Program-made: the position numbers and the translations under genes
The notes under the pieces: model-generated
Seen by the model: the letters and a program-made list of their open reading frames with translations, nothing else
Told to the model about the DNA's origin: nothing
Database searches by the model: none
Assembly (NCBI RefSeq): GCF_028640845.1
Contig: NC_080541.1
Location: 174,830,502 to 174,894,501, forward strand
Source: Ahaetulla prasina
Lineage: Eukaryota > Chordata > Lepidosauria > Squamata > Colubridae
Direction: 5' to 3'
Length of the DNA stretch: 64,000 nucleotides
Shown here: positions 22,100 to 34,224 of the stretch, in pieces
Numbering within the stretch: the first letter of the stretch is position 1
Layout of the letters: each line of letters starts with the position of its first letter

Positions 22100-22740
22100 A
22101 ATTTCTCAGGGTATGATTATCTGGCAGCAACATTGTAGCAACACAAGCAACAAGTGGATAAACAAATGACCTATTTGCAAAGTGCCATGATAAAACTTAA
22201 TGCAATAGCTAGGGCAGAGTTTGTCCCAACTTGTGCAGCACAACAGATGGCAGCTCAGTCAAAATTCAAAAGGGATCAGGATCAATTCCAGACATTTACT
22301 ACTCAATGTGAAACATTTGTGGCAGGCAGGCTGATGGTGTTTCCCACTGATCACACAAAAGTGACTTTTGTGCCGAGTTTGCTGATGGAAGTAACAGCTA
22401 AGTAGGCAATATTATTCATTGAGGGGAATAACTATGAGAACTTCATGTATAAATTCAAAGGACACTTTGGGGATCCCATACAGAGAATTGATGTTAGCTG
22501 AGAAATCCAAAATTTCAAGCAGGGACAGGAGAATATGGTCATATATATTTCAAACTTTTAACTTAAGTGGTAGCAATGTAGGATGAAATGACTTAGTCCT
22601 GATTGACAGTTCAAAGAAGGGCTGGGGGCTCAGAATGACCCAAGGAACAGTTCAACTCTTTTTCTTTTTTTTTGGGGGGGGGAGCTTGTCTTTAGATACA
22701 GAGAATTGGTCAATCATGATTTCTGACCTAGGAAGTCAGA
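22100..22740 (+). pseudogene. Decayed Gypsy-type Gag (sushi/RTL-like)
   Basis: An open stretch at 22154-22405 continues past stops with FGDPIQRID, ISNF, QFKEGLGAQ and SLDTENW, a series typical of Ty3/Gypsy Gag capsid. There are several stops and frameshifts. No open protease or polymerase follows. This is unrelated in sequence to the intact Gag at the left edge. Confidence 0.65.
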
Positions 22741-25115
22741 GGTTTCAAATTTTAGAATGCCCTTATTAAATATTAAAAATTTATCTTCCTCACATCACTG
22801 GAGACTAAAAGATTAACTGTTTCAGCAATATTTAAGATGCTATATTTCATATCAGCAAGACAATTGCACTGGCCTCATACAGTACCTCTTGCTGAATTTT
22901 CTTAAAACATAACATACTCCTTTATCCCAAAGAAGCTTCTTGGATAAGAAGCAAAATGTCTTCAAAGAAAAACCAGAAAGTCCAGTTGCCTCTTGAAAAA
23001 GGTGTTATGCAAAATGAACAGGAAGAGTTCTGGAGAGTGGAGGGTACCTCGGGGATAGCAAGAAACCAAGTAAAGGGCATGGAAAATGAGCAGTTTCTTC
23101 CACATCAGGCATACAGAACATAGTGGGCACGGGAGAGCAACAGATTCTCAAGCAACAGCTCTCGCCTTTACAGGCACAGCAAACTTACTAGTTGCCTTCT
23201 GTGATCTGGGAAAATTACCAGGAGAGCCCAGTGATACAGCTACATTTGATTCTCACAGCTGACAAATCAACTTTCCCTGGGAATTCGGGAGGGGGGGAAA
23301 GGTAATGCAATGGTATGTGGGAATGGCCTGGGGAGATTGATCATAATCCACGACTAGATACTTGTTATGGCAAGAGAGTGACCCTCACCAATTTCTTGGG
23401 GTGTAAAGGAAACAGGACAGTTTTACTTTCAGACTTGCAAGGTTCTATTAATTGTAACCTTATAATAAAGTAGAATTAGCTAACAGGTTGTATTTCCTGT
23501 CCAGTCTACCTGGTAAGGTTTACAGGTAGAAATTATCAAGAGATGGGTCTCTGAACCTGAAATGTTTTGGGTCTATACATTCTGATCTCAACAAGCCCCT
23601 CCTCTAGCTTATTCATATCTACTGCCAGAACATCTTCCCACCTGCACCCCCTCTAATCCTGGCCTGCTCCCACAACTTATATAATAAAGGGGGAGGGAAT
23701 GTTTTATCCTCCTGGCTTTATAGCATAAAGGTGTGTGGAAGTAAATCAACCTCACAGGAGATAAGCAAAATCAAACTTTATTTTGAGAAATATAACAAAA
23801 GATACAGGAAGTTCTATTTTTAAGGAAACATGTAACACTCTCAGCAGACCACAAGATGGTGCTCGCCAGCTATAATAAGTTATCTCAAAGAAAGAGGTCA
23901 TCTGAGAAATAATTTCTAGCCCAAAATTACACAAAATGCTCTACATTTATAGAAATAAGAATATGGTCTCTAACATAAATAAAAGTAATTAAAACAACAC
24001 AATGCCTAACTAGAGTAGTCATATATTCTTTAGAGAGAATAGCTGAACCCAGAAGCAAAGTCCTCTGCCTTTGTGATCTTGGCACTCCTTCAGCTTGTGG
24101 TAATTCCTGCCATGTATCAGAGTTGTTGGGAAGATGGTACAATCCACTTGTTTTTCTGCCTCGGGTACCAAAATTCTTTGGTCTGTCTTCCCAAAGATTT
24201 CCCTTTGTCCTCTGAATGAGCAATACTTTTCTGCAGGAGCTGAAGGAATCTCCCAAACATACATTCCTACACCTAAGAGGTGGTGGTACATTCTAACTGA
24301 AACATTGCCTGCCATTTAGATCAGCAGGGAGTCCACACTGTTCACAAAATATACATCAATATTTATGCCAACTGATGGAAAACAAGGTTGACTCTCGTCC
24401 TAATGGAGCAGTGAATGTGGATATATGCAGGAGATAACTGGATTGTAACCAGTTTTAATAACATATTCTTCCTCTCCTACCAATCATGAACTTGGCTCTA
24501 CAATTTAGAATAAATTATTGGAAAGGCTTTATATTTATCCCTTGCCTCTATTTGGCCTGATTCTTAATAGAACTTGAGACTTTAGAAGCCTTCTGCTAAA
24601 ACAGATTTTTCTCTTAACAAAATGATACTTCTCTTTATAAAAACTTACTTGATTTTAATAAAGTAGAATTTAATTTCATGATACACTTATCCAGTCTTAA
24701 ATGACATTTGCCCTATTACAAGTCCAGCACAATGAAAATTCTATTATTTTCAACCAAATATAACAAATGTCTCCACTGTACCTTATGCCATTATGGAAAC
24801 TCGGCACTAGACAACTAAAGAAATAAAAATAAAAAAATTGAAGTGAAAATTTTGAGAGAATACTTTTATTACAGTGACAGACTAGCATAAGGTTTTGATC
24901 AACAGTGTGGCACAGTTAAATCGATTTTTCTCTTAAGCTTCAAGTGTATTCTTAAATCTTTCTCATATTTTTTTTAATAAAAAAGGAATTGTTTATACTG
25001 GGTTTTTTGTTAATTCAGCAAATAGCAACCCAACACTTAGCACAAGAAGTTAAAACTTCTAAAAACTGCTTAATGTAAAAGATGATATATTGTCTGTTGG
25101 TTGCAGTAGATCTAG
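22741..25115. other. Intergenic interval between IPP and TMEM69
   Basis: No supported gene. Part of 22741-23300 may be further decayed Gypsy sequence. The short repeat at 22926-23000 is shared with 42168-42250. Open frames at 23927-24319 have no recognisable similarity. Confidence 0.5.
22926..23000 (+). repeat. Dispersed repeat shared with 42168-42250
   Basis: AAGAAGCTTCTTGGATAAGA, then TCTTCAAAGAAAAACCAGAA and GTCCAGTTGCCTCTTG, as in the second copy. Confidence 0.6.
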
Positions 25116-25265
25116 AATAGAATAGAATTCTTTATTGGCCAAGTGTGATTGGACACACAAGGAATGTCTTGGACACACAAGGAATGTCACAACGTATGCT
25201 CTCGGTGTACATAAAAGAAAAGATCTATAGTTTTATGTCTAAATCTATAGTTTTATGTTTAAATA
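25116..25265 (-). mobile_element. 3' end of an AATAG-tailed LINE
   Basis: AGAATAGAATAGAATTC, then TTTATTGGCCAAGTGTGATT and TGCTCTCGGTGTACAT. It is a 5'-truncated copy of the LINE seen more fully at 49393-50512. Confidence 0.75.
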
Positions 25266-25754
25266 TTTAGAACATATTACCCAAATATCTTTTGTCCAGA
25301 ATTATTCTTTTAAATCACTGAAACAATTATTGTTTGTTATCCAATTTCCTCAAAGCTATCTTATTTTTATTGCAATTTATTAGTAATAAAACTTCAGCAA
25401 TAATCCCAGTAGAAGTATTCATTGCATGCAGGCACACACATGTTCAGACAGAATGGGAAAACCATTAAAACCGCTGCGCTGAGCCTTCAAGAGGATGTGC
25501 TGCCAGGTTTTAAGTGAAGCATTGCTTTCCATGCTTCAAATAACCCTGGTACTAACCTACCTAGAATTAATTTCCAAAAATAATGCTGTGAATTGGTTCA
25601 TATTTGTACCAAATTTGATAAAAAATCGAGAGAACTAAATTCTACTAAACCATACAAATGAAAACCAAGTAATCTAAAAATCTATCAGTGTTCAGCACCT
25701 ACCCTCCTTTCTAACTTGCTTCTCTATGGCTACTGTTGCAAATTTAATAATTCA

Positions 25755-25760
25755 TTTATT
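25755..25760 (-). promoter_or_regulatory. TMEM69: Candidate TMEM69 polyadenylation signal
   Basis: AATAAA on the minus strand, 98 bases after the TMEM69 stop codon. Other AATAAA hexamers lie further downstream. Confidence 0.4.
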
Positions 25761-25857
25761 ATTTTCTGTTCCAATAATTTTCTAAATTCATTTCATGCAT
25801 CGGGAATATTGTTTCCATTTTGTTTCTTCCACAAGGTTCTGCATTGTGTGTGTGTGT

Positions 25858-26574
25858 TTACTTAGAATCTTCTGTTTCCCCTAGTTTAAAACTAAGATAT
25901 CTTTCAGGATAAACATTCAAATAAATTATTGTGAGAAATGTAGCAAATGCAGCCACTAGAGTTAAAATTACTAACAAGGCTTTAAACCAGTTGGGATAGG
26001 TGGGAAGAAGGACCAACTCATTATTCAGGGCTATCATTAAACCTATGATAGCCATGACTCCAGCTGCAGTGAGATCTTTAAGAAGCAAGGTAATCCAGGC
26101 TAGTAAAGGAGGAACTATACTGTTACCCAAATTAAGCCAGTCAGGTTTTGCAGGACTTTCTTCTAGAAGAGTAAATCCCCATCTGATCCCTCCTAGGAAA
26201 GACAATATAGAGGCAGCATACGCAATTTCAGCAAATGCCAGCTGAGGGTAGGAGGCTTGTTGGATAGCCATTACCAATGGCACTGAAACAAATGGAAATA
26301 ATACTGAGGCTGCTATATAAATGGCAGGCTTTGGAGAGTCCTTGAGTGATGTCAAGTCAAATAGTCGAGTATTCTGCTTATCAGACGTAGGTTCTGAAGG
26401 CCTTTTTCTGTTCCAGCTGCAAGTGGAGGAATGAAATCCCTGGATCTTAGTTGTACACAAAGATGCCCTTTTAGATAGCTGTAATTTTGACAGGAAACTC
26501 TGACGGTATTCAAGAGGAAAACTGCAAGAGTTATTCCTAGGCTGCAGAAACCTCTGAAGGTGAGTTATCTGCAA
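25858..26574 (-). CDS. TMEM69: TMEM69 main coding exon (residues 2-239)
   Basis: Acceptor AG at 26575-26576 (minus strand). It begins with TTG (Leu2), not with a start codon, and ends at TAA (25860-25858). Confidence 0.93.
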   Translation of the reverse strand: MQITHLQRFLQPRNNSCSFPLEYRQSFLSKLQLSKRASLCTTKIQGFHSSTCSWNRKRPSEPTSDKQNTRLFDLTSLKDSPKPAIYIAASVLFPFVSVPLVMAIQQASYPQLAFAEIAYAASILSFLGGIRWGFTLLEESPAKPDWLNLGNSIVPPLLAWITLLLKDLTAAGVMAIIGLMIALNNELVLLPTYPNWFKALLVILTLVAAFATFLTIIYLNVYPERYLSFKLGETEDSK

Positions 26575-28921
26575 CTGGAAATATAAACATGAATGTCACT
26601 GAAATGTATGAGTTTAAACCTGCAACTGCTACACATTTTGCCTCAAACTGATTTTTTTACCCAATTCTAAAATCATCTAAAAACATTATTTTTTGTCTTT
26701 AGGATACTATATAACCCACTCTTATTTGGGATCTGCAAGAGATTTCCATTCAAGACATTCAGCCTCAGGAATTCACATACAATTTACCAATGCTTAAAAT
26801 GACTGACAACCAACCAAAAAAAAGGGTGATAAAAGAATCAAATGATTTCATTCACAGGAAGTGAATGGGTTTTTAATGGGTTTTAAATTTTTAATATGTT
26901 TTAAATTTTTGCCCAATTTTATAATAAGTTTTTTAACTGTTTATTTTAAATTGTATTTGTTACTGTTTTTATTTCTGGCTGTACACCGCCCTGAGTCCTT
27001 CGGGAGAATAGCATCCAAACTAAAACTAAAAATCATCCAAACTAAAAATCTAATAAATAAAAATAAATAAAATAAAGTGTTTGGATGCTATTCAAATAAA
27101 AGTCTTTTTCAAATTCAAAATATTTTCCACATTTCTAGTATCTTTCCAGAGAACATATAAGGTCTATGTCTTCACTGTACTTGAAATGCACGAGTTGAAT
27201 ATTGTCAGAATATTTCCTAGTACCTACATTTATAGTGGAAAATTATTTTTCTTTCTATTCATAAATTAATGCATATATTATATACCATATTTATTTATTG
27301 AATTTATATTGCCGCCTATTTGCCCATGGCGACTTAAGGTGGCTTACAGAATATAAAACCACATTTAAAACAATAAAAACTAACAAAAAGAATCAAATAA
27401 ATTAATATACTATGATATAAAAAAATCTCCCCACCTCCCACCCTTGCGACAGCAGATCATACGAGCCATTTAATGGGCTCCATCCCGCTCTTGGTTCTCC
27501 AGGCCCACTGGCAGAACCAGGTCTTCAGTGCCTTCCAGAAGAGTGTTAGAGTGGGGGCCATTCTAATCTCTGGAGGAATATATATTTTAGTACTGTTAAT
27601 AAACATAGAACATGTTGATTTTATGCCTTCATTCTGATAAAAATAGAATTTTTAAGAGAATCTGATTTAAAACATAATCTCTTTTAACATGTAAGAGAAC
27701 CATAGTAACTGCACACATTAAATATTTTGGGAGATTTTTGTATTTCACAAAAGCTACAAAGCTATTAGAAGAATGGATATTGAAAGTTATCAACTTGGCT
27801 GAGATGGCAAAAATCTCAGCCTTTTTGAAAGACAATACACAGGAAAGATATTTAATTGAATGGAAAAAATGGATTGATTATTTACAAAATAGATATCACA
27901 TTAAGAGATATCAGATTGCCTTTGAATAATTAGGATGTATTATTTTAGAATGTTATGGGGGAGGTTAGGAAATGAAAAGACTTGTATGAGGCTAATTGGA
28001 TTAGAAGGGAAAATCTTAGTCTATGGTTGGTTTATGTGTAATAATACCTTGTGATTGACCCGGGAAGCGGGGGGGGGGGGGTTTGAGGGGGGAGGGGGGG
28101 AAAAGGGGAGGAAATGTATGTTTGTTTTTAAAAAAAATTTCAATTAAAAAAAAAGCTACAAAGCTATTATTGACATCTCTCTTGGAAGACAAAAGATTAT
28201 TAGGATTGTCTTCTTTTATTCCAGCGTGTAATAGAAGTAGTTCTCTTTTTTTAAAAAAATCTAAAATAAATTCCAATTCAACTATCTGTGAGAATTTTAC
28301 CTTGGAAGGAATTTGGAAACCACATTGTTGTATAAAACGGAACATTTTCACAGACCTTAAAAGACAGAGAAAAGGTTAGATCGTTAACTTTAGAATATCA
28401 TGCATGAATATTGGGTGATATTTTCCACTTCAATAAAATATACTACATTGAAGCAATCTTAATGAAGTCTAAATTAGGAAAGATATATCTAAAATATAGT
28501 CATAATTGGAAAGTCAACTCCAGGGAGCCTATCAGCTAAAGCTGTTGAAAAACATAACAATGATGTCATGATATAAACAGCTTTAACTATCAGTCTAATA
28601 CTAGATATCAATCCAATATTGTACAGCATATAAGCAATATTATACTGTGTTATGTGCAATGTATCCCCAGTATCCCTTTGCTTACGACAGATTTTGCTGT
28701 ATATTCTGCTATGGAATATTATCTGAGTTGTAAGAATACAAGGCGAATATGCCTCAAAATTAAGTTCAGTTCCTAATCACAAGATAGAGAGCTGTGTGGT
28801 TTTTTTTGGCCTTCCAGAATATTTGTTCAACTGTCCAGTCTGGTTGCCAAATAAGGAATTTCCTGATAGTCTCTTATCTGAGGACCAATCAGATCTCACA
28901 GCACTTACCTTTTCCAAGATT

Positions 28922-28965
<44 letters not shown>

Positions 28966-31403
28966 TCAAATTTTTATACCGCCCTTCTCCCGAAGGACTC
29001 AGGGCGGTTAACAGCCAGATAAAAAACAACAATATAAATACAGAATAAAATAATAGTTAAAAAACTTATTCAATTTGGCCCAAATTAAGATATCTTTAAA
29101 ACGATAAAACCTACTAAAAATTTAAAACCAGATAAATCTAAAATCCTATGCCAGTCCCGCGCAGATGAATAAATATGTCTTCAGCTCACGGCGAAAGGTT
29201 CGAAGGTCAGGAAGTTGACGAAGTCCTGGGGGAAGTTCATTCCAGAGGGTGGGAGCCCCCACAGAGAAGGCCCTTCCCCTGGGGGCCGCCAACCGACTGT
29301 TTGGCGGACGGCACCCTAAGGAGTCCCTCTCTGTGAGAGCGCACGGGTCGGTGAGAGGTAGTCGATGGCAGTAGGCGGTCCCGTAAATAACCCGGTCCTA
29401 AGCCATGGAGTGCTTTAAAGGTAGTAACCAGCACCTTGAAGCGCACCCAGAAGACCACAGGTAGCCAGTGCAGGCTGCGCAGGAGTGGTGTCATGTGGGA
29501 GCCACGAGCGGCTCCCTCTATCACCCGCGCAGCCGCATTCTGAACCAACTGGAGCCTCCGGATGCTCTTCAAGGGGAGCCCCATGTAGAGAGCATTGCAG
29601 TAATCCAAGCGAGAGGTAACCAGAGCATGAGTGACCGTGCATGGGGCATCCCGGTCAAGGAAGGGGCGCAACTGGCGAATCAGGCGAACCTGATAAAAAG
29701 CTCTCCTGGAGACGGCCGTTGGGTGATCTTCAAAGGACAGCCGCCCATCCAGGAGAACACCCAAATTGCGCACCCTTTCCATTGGGGCCAGTGACTCGCC
29801 ACCAACAGTCAGCTGCGGCTGCAGCTGACTGTACCAGGGTGCCGGCATCCACAGCCACTCCGTCTTGGAGGGATTGAGCTTGAGCCTGTTTCTCCCCATC
29901 CAGACCCGTACGGCTTCCAGACACCGGGACAGTACTTCGATAGCTTCGTTGGGGTGGCCTGGGGTGGAAAAGTACAGCTGCGTGTCATCAGCGTACAGTT
30001 GGTACCTCACCCCAAAACCACTGATGATCTCACCCAACGGCTTCATATAGATGTTGAACAGGAGAGGCGAGAGAATCGACCCCTGTGGCACCCCACAAGT
30101 GAGGCGCCTCGGGGTCAATCTCTGCCCCCCTGCCAACACCGTCTGCGACCGGTCAGAGAGATAGGAGGAGAACCACCAATAAACGGTGCCTCCCACTCCC
30201 AAACTCCCCAGCCGGTGCAGCAGGATACCATGGTCGATGGTATCGAAAGCCGCTGAGAGATCTAACAGGACCAGAGCAGAGGAATAACCCCCATCCCTGG
30301 CCCTCCAGAGATCATCAGAGATCAGCTAAATATTACCACCACTGGAAATGAGAGTTCCCTAAATTAATTTAATGGCACAGAAATTCATTATACTAGCAGT
30401 ATTTGAAATAAAAGTATTCCTTTAAGTCACCTCGGTACATGCTCTAACCTGTAGTTAACTAATCATGGGTTACTGAATTACCCCAGTTGTCTGGCTTCAC
30501 ACAAATAATCAAATGTCAACCCTGCTGCCAGTGTCTTTGCAGGACACATTCAGCCACAAACTAGCGTTAAAAAGTCCCCAATACGGCACTCAAAGACTTC
30601 TCAAGACCCCATTCTCACCTGATTTCATATTACTTTTATTTTGATCATTTTAAATAGAATAGCACAGAAATTTTTTATTGGCCAAGTGTGATCAGACACA
30701 CAAGGAATTTGTTTTGGTGCATATGCTCTCAGTGTAGATAAAAGAAAAGATACCTTCATCAGGAATCATAAGGTACAAACACTTAATGATAGTCATAGGG
30801 TATAGATTAAGCAAGTTAGCATGCTTCTGGCCTCAAGCATAATCTCTATTGCTAAAGATAATTTCAGTCTCTCCTACTAGGAGAAAAAGAAAAAAATCCA
30901 GCCTCACGTTCTGGTGAAAATACTGTAGTTTTATCATGTCCACCCAGAAAAATACAGTAGACCAGGGGTCTCCAACCTTGGCAACTTTCAAGACTTGTGG
31001 ACTTCAACTCCCAGAATCCCTCAGCAAGCTGGCTGAGGAATTCTGGGAGTTGAAGTCCACAAGTCTTAAAGTTGCCAAGGTTGGAGACCCCTGCGGTAGA
31101 CAACATCTAGGGATGCGAGAATCCACCTTATTTACCGGTAGTTGGGCAAATCAAAGTCACACAGCCGGCTTTCAAGCCTAAGGCAGGACTAGAACTCAGC
31201 GTCTCCTGGTTTCTAGGTCAACCACTTAACCACTAAACCAAATTGCCCCTCAATTTATTTTTTCTAATTGTTTCAATTTGAAAAATACATTTTAAAACTT
31301 AAGATAAATCCTTCTTGCTTTCCCCTCAGTTATTACCCCGAAAGTAAATCCCTTTCCTTCCCTTGACTTCGTCATCGGGTATCTTATTACTTCCACTCAC
31401 CAT
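25858..31403 (-). CDS. TMEM69: TMEM69, DUF3429 multi-pass membrane protein (two coding exons, 239 aa)
   Basis: Coding exons on the minus strand: 31403-31401 (ATG only) and 26574-25858. The first ends TATATG|GTGAGT and the second follows TATTTCCAG, so the protein begins ML and then QITHLQRF; human TMEM69 also starts ML. The 5' end of exon 2 has no in-frame ATG before a stop, which supports the split. An Arg/Lys-rich N-terminal part (about 85 residues, possible targeting peptide) precedes about five hydrophobic segments (roughly 85-106, 113-133, 152-167, 172-191, 198-222) and the conserved FLGGIRWGF and YPNWFKALL. It is 239 aa against 247 in human. The molecular function of DUF3429 proteins is not established. 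The 5-kb intron contains L1, CR1 and hAT insertions. Confidence 0.92.
26960..27060 (+). mobile_element. CR1 3'-end fragment
   Basis: CACCGCCCTGAGTCCTTCGG, the conserved CR1 3' terminus, followed by an A-rich, AAT-containing tail. Confidence 0.7.
27290..27590 (-). mobile_element. CR1-like LINE 3'-end fragment
   Basis: TATTTATTTATTGAATTTAT, then GCCGCCTATTTGCCC and GACTTAAGGTGGCTTACAG, the antisense layout of a LINE 3' UTR, continuing to GTGGGGGCCATTCTAAT. Confidence 0.6.
27768..28150 (+). mobile_element. 5'-truncated L1 with target-site duplication
   Basis: The first part reads as the end of L1 ORF2 (EEWILKVINLAEMAK ... WKKWIDYLQNRY) to a stop near 27929. A G-rich 3' UTR tract (28067-28112) and an A-rich tail follow. 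The 19-bp repeat AAAAGCTACAAAGCTATTA flanks it exactly (27749-27767 and 28151-28169), which is the signature of target-primed reverse transcription. Confidence 0.9.
28170..28920. other. TMEM69 intron sequence
   Basis: AT-rich, no recognised repeat or gene. Confidence 0.5.
28921..28964. repeat. (TTTA)11 microsatellite, tail of the adjacent CR1
   Basis: 44 bp of TTTA units directly at the 3' end of the minus-strand CR1. Confidence 0.93.
28965..30318 (-). mobile_element. 5'-truncated CR1 LINE with open RT segment
   Basis: A 321-codon open segment (30202-29237) carries GVPQGSILSPLLFN and YQLYADDTQL and continues to the CR1 C-terminus (LYMGLPLKSIRRLQ). The 3' UTR ends at the TTTA tail. Truncated in the RT palm near 30315. 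Close relative of the copy at 2798-5925. Confidence 0.92.
30656..30800 (-). mobile_element. 3' end of an AATAG-tailed LINE
   Basis: AGAATAGCACAGAAATTTTT, then TATTGGCCAAGTGTGATCAG and ATATGCTCTCAGTGTAGAT, as in the copies at 25116 and 49393. Confidence 0.75.
30963..31093. mobile_element. Palindromic hAT-type MITE, long form (131 bp)
   Basis: Ends CAGGGGTCTCC...GGAGACCCCTG, with a loop region containing CAGCAAGCTGGCTGAGG. Flanking octamers CAGTAGAC and CGGTAGAC agree at 7 of 8. Confidence 0.87.
31140..31256 (-). mobile_element. tRNA-type SINE fragment
   Basis: Antisense SINE phrases AGTCACACAGCCGGCT, GGACTAGAACTCAG and CCACTTAACCACTAAACC, the complement of the family seen at 12946. Confidence 0.6.
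31401..31403 (-). CDS. TMEM69: TMEM69 start codon at the end of its first exon
   Basis: ATG is followed directly by the strong donor GTGAGTGG (31400-31393, minus strand). The exon extends upstream as 5' UTR into the GC-rich region to about 31800. Confidence 0.82.
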
Positions 31404-31850
31404 ATACGAGCAGGAAAAACCGAAGGAGCCAACAAGAGAAGCGAATATTGAGAGGAGAATCCAAAGCCAGTCACCCGAGATTTGATTTAGTTTTAGCAAA
31501 AAAAGGAGGAGAAAAAAACCCCGTTCCTAAATGGCTTTCCAGATTCGCATTCCCAGAAACTCGGTAACGCATAAACATCCACGCGTTTCCTAGAACATTG
31601 TACGAAATATGCAGAAACTTCTTGGTTTTTCCTCCCGGGCTAAGTATGACCCTAGTAACATGCAACCCGACCCCACCAACACCCGAGCCATGATCCGCTT
31701 GAAAAACAAGGCACTTCCTTTGCTCCGGTTTAAGTCCGCCGGCTACGCGTGTCAGGCCAATAGGCTCTCAGCCTGCAACAGAGACTTCCCTTCCCGTTCC
31801 TGCTTTGTATAAGAAACACGAGCGGTACCCGCCCTTCTCTTTTGGAACTG
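31404..31850 (-). promoter_or_regulatory. TMEM69: TMEM69 promoter and 5' UTR region
   Basis: Locally CpG-containing, less AT-rich sequence immediately upstream of the TMEM69 start codon on the minus strand. It includes a CCAAT box (31757-31761) and CpG-bearing ACGCGT and CGAGCGG strings. The transcription start is not fixed. Confidence 0.55.
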
Positions 31851-34224
31851 TTTAGCACTGCTTTTTTTGTTGTTGTTTGTTTATGTGAAGGATGACTTTA
31901 ATTCTAAAAGTTATGCGGCATTTGGCTAACTGTGGTGGGGCAGTGAAGGCAGGAAGACCCGAAGCCTTCTGATTCCTATAATCATGGTTTACAGCATGAA
32001 TTGGATGAGTGCAATCTCAGGAATCACAACCATGGTTTGTTTATAAATGACCAGCACTGGGAATATATAACAATAACTTGCTAAAATGCAACAAAAAAAA
32101 AAAGAGAGGCCATTTATATGAATGATAAATAAATAAATTTTCACTTTACAGGTAACTTAATCCAGAATGACAATCTATCAGGACTCTTTCTTATTATTTA
32201 TTTATAAAATAAACATAATTTTATTTATAAAATAAAATATTTTATAAATGTTTATTTATAAAATAAACATTGTACACGGATTGCATCCATATGATACGTA
32301 AAATGCCAGTTATGGGCTACACTCCAGCACCACTTCTGGAGAACCAGTTGTTAAATTACTTGAATCCCACCACTGGCTACACTGTATATTCTGTATAACT
32401 GTAAGATAACTTGAATTATAACACATCAAATGCATATTTTTATGTGTTATAATTATATCCTGCTTTTCCACATAACACCATGCAAAAACCAGGGCCAAAA
32501 AAAATCACAGAACATTCTCTCCTAAAATCACCCCTGCACCCACCCCCCAAAAAAAATCTGAGATGACACCGAAAGACATCTTATTAAGCTTTCATGGATA
32601 ACAGTAGATTTGAACATGGAAAATATTTATAGGTACAATGATTTAACAACTTTTCATGTGTGTTTCTGAGACAGATTTCACACTGACAAAACTGTCATTC
32701 CAATCTCACCCAGATTTGCACTGAATACGAAAGTGTGAAAGATCCTTTATTTGAGAGAACAATAAAAAGCAGCAGGTTATTTCAGTCTAAAAAGGCAGTG
32801 GTTGTTACTTAAAATTCTAGAAAATGAAAAAATAACATTTATTGTTTGGCACTCCAAACAATTAGTTTAAATAATAAAAGCATTTAATCTGTATAAATCA
32901 ACAAAACCAGCATAGTTCACAAGTCTCAGATTAAATTATATTCCTTTTAATTATCCATAAAACACTACTGCTTTTTACTAAACATTTTCCCTTTGTTGTA
33001 AGTATAATTTTATCCTATTTGACATACTTTAATTGGTATCAAAGAAAAACGTGCAGAAAAAAAATGAAGCAAATATTTTTGCATGGCAGAGAAAGGATAT
33101 AAACACATACCATAGTATTAATGGTTACTTAGGTGATAGTTTACCACTTTAATTCAATTCAACCTTGGATCATAAACTAATCACATTGGTTGTTTGTGCA
33201 CAACACATTAACTATTTATTTGATGGGTTAATCTATAGTAGACTTAACTGGTTTCTTTAGGTATTCTATATTGCATAATGCTTTGAATCATATACAGACT
33301 GAATTTGCATAGGCTGGGCTAACATTTGCTAATCTTACATAAGATTGTGATTCAGCATGTCCTGTAAAGATAGTTTGTCAACAGTGCTATCTTGTAAGCT
33401 ATCCCTATTTTTTATAGATTTGTTCATACTTTGAAGTAATAAATTAAAAGGATGGGGGAGTATCTGATATTTCTCTTCCTTTTAAATTATTTTTAATAGA
33501 AATGATACAGTTGTCTAATGATAATAGTTCAGAAATAGAGGATGTATTTAGAAGAACAGATAATCTAGAATTCTTGCCTTTAGCATGCTTTTCTAACTGT
33601 TTGTGATCATACCTTTTAGTAGCTTTTTTTAAAAAAGAGATCTACATCTTATCTAGGTCTGATTCATTCACAGGAATGTAAAACGCCATTTACAAGGGCA
33701 TTGTTGATCTAACATTTTTCATTCAGTAAATGAGGATGTATTTACACAATACAAACCACAACGTCTAAACTAAAACCAAACACTTGCAATGCAACTTTAT
33801 AGGAGACATGAGCAGCACATAATTTCAATAAATTGTATGACCAGGCTACTGTAAGTCCTAATTGATTAGTTTAACTTTCTACATGAACATAGCCAGTAAA
33901 CCACCAAGTTTTATGGTAATAATTAAATGTTTTTGATGGTTGATTCCCAGTGACTCTGGAAGGTTTACAAATTGTTAAAAAAAATTAATGCAAGGAAACA
34001 ATGCAAAAAATAAAAAAGCAACAAAAATGGCAGACAAGTGGGGACAAACACAGTTAAAAATATGATTAAGGGTTCTATGCTGGAACTTACCACTTTTATT
34101 TAACATTCTAGGTACAATACCTACAGACGGATTAAACTTTTTACTGGGTTTTTCTTAAGTAACAGACATTTTGTTAATTTTGAATGAGCAAAATTAATCT
34201 GTTTGATTTATCGAAAACACACAG
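31851..34224. other. Interval between TMEM69 and GPBP1L1 promoters
   Basis: AT-rich. A hAT-like fragment lies at 32316-32378. No gene is supported. Confidence 0.5.
32316..32378 (-). mobile_element. Fragment of a hAT-like MITE
   Basis: Minus strand: CCAGTGGTGGGATTCAAG then AACTGGTTCTCCAGAAGTGG, probably related to the family at 8900-9131. Confidence 0.5.

Noticed and set aside
23927..24319. Overlapping 98-109 codon frames on the minus strand
   Set aside because: No recognisable domain, no splice context, AT-rich intergenic background.
26572..26574. TTG as an alternative TMEM69 start codon
   Set aside because: It directly follows a splice acceptor, and an upstream exon supplies ATG in phase, giving the ML start seen in human.
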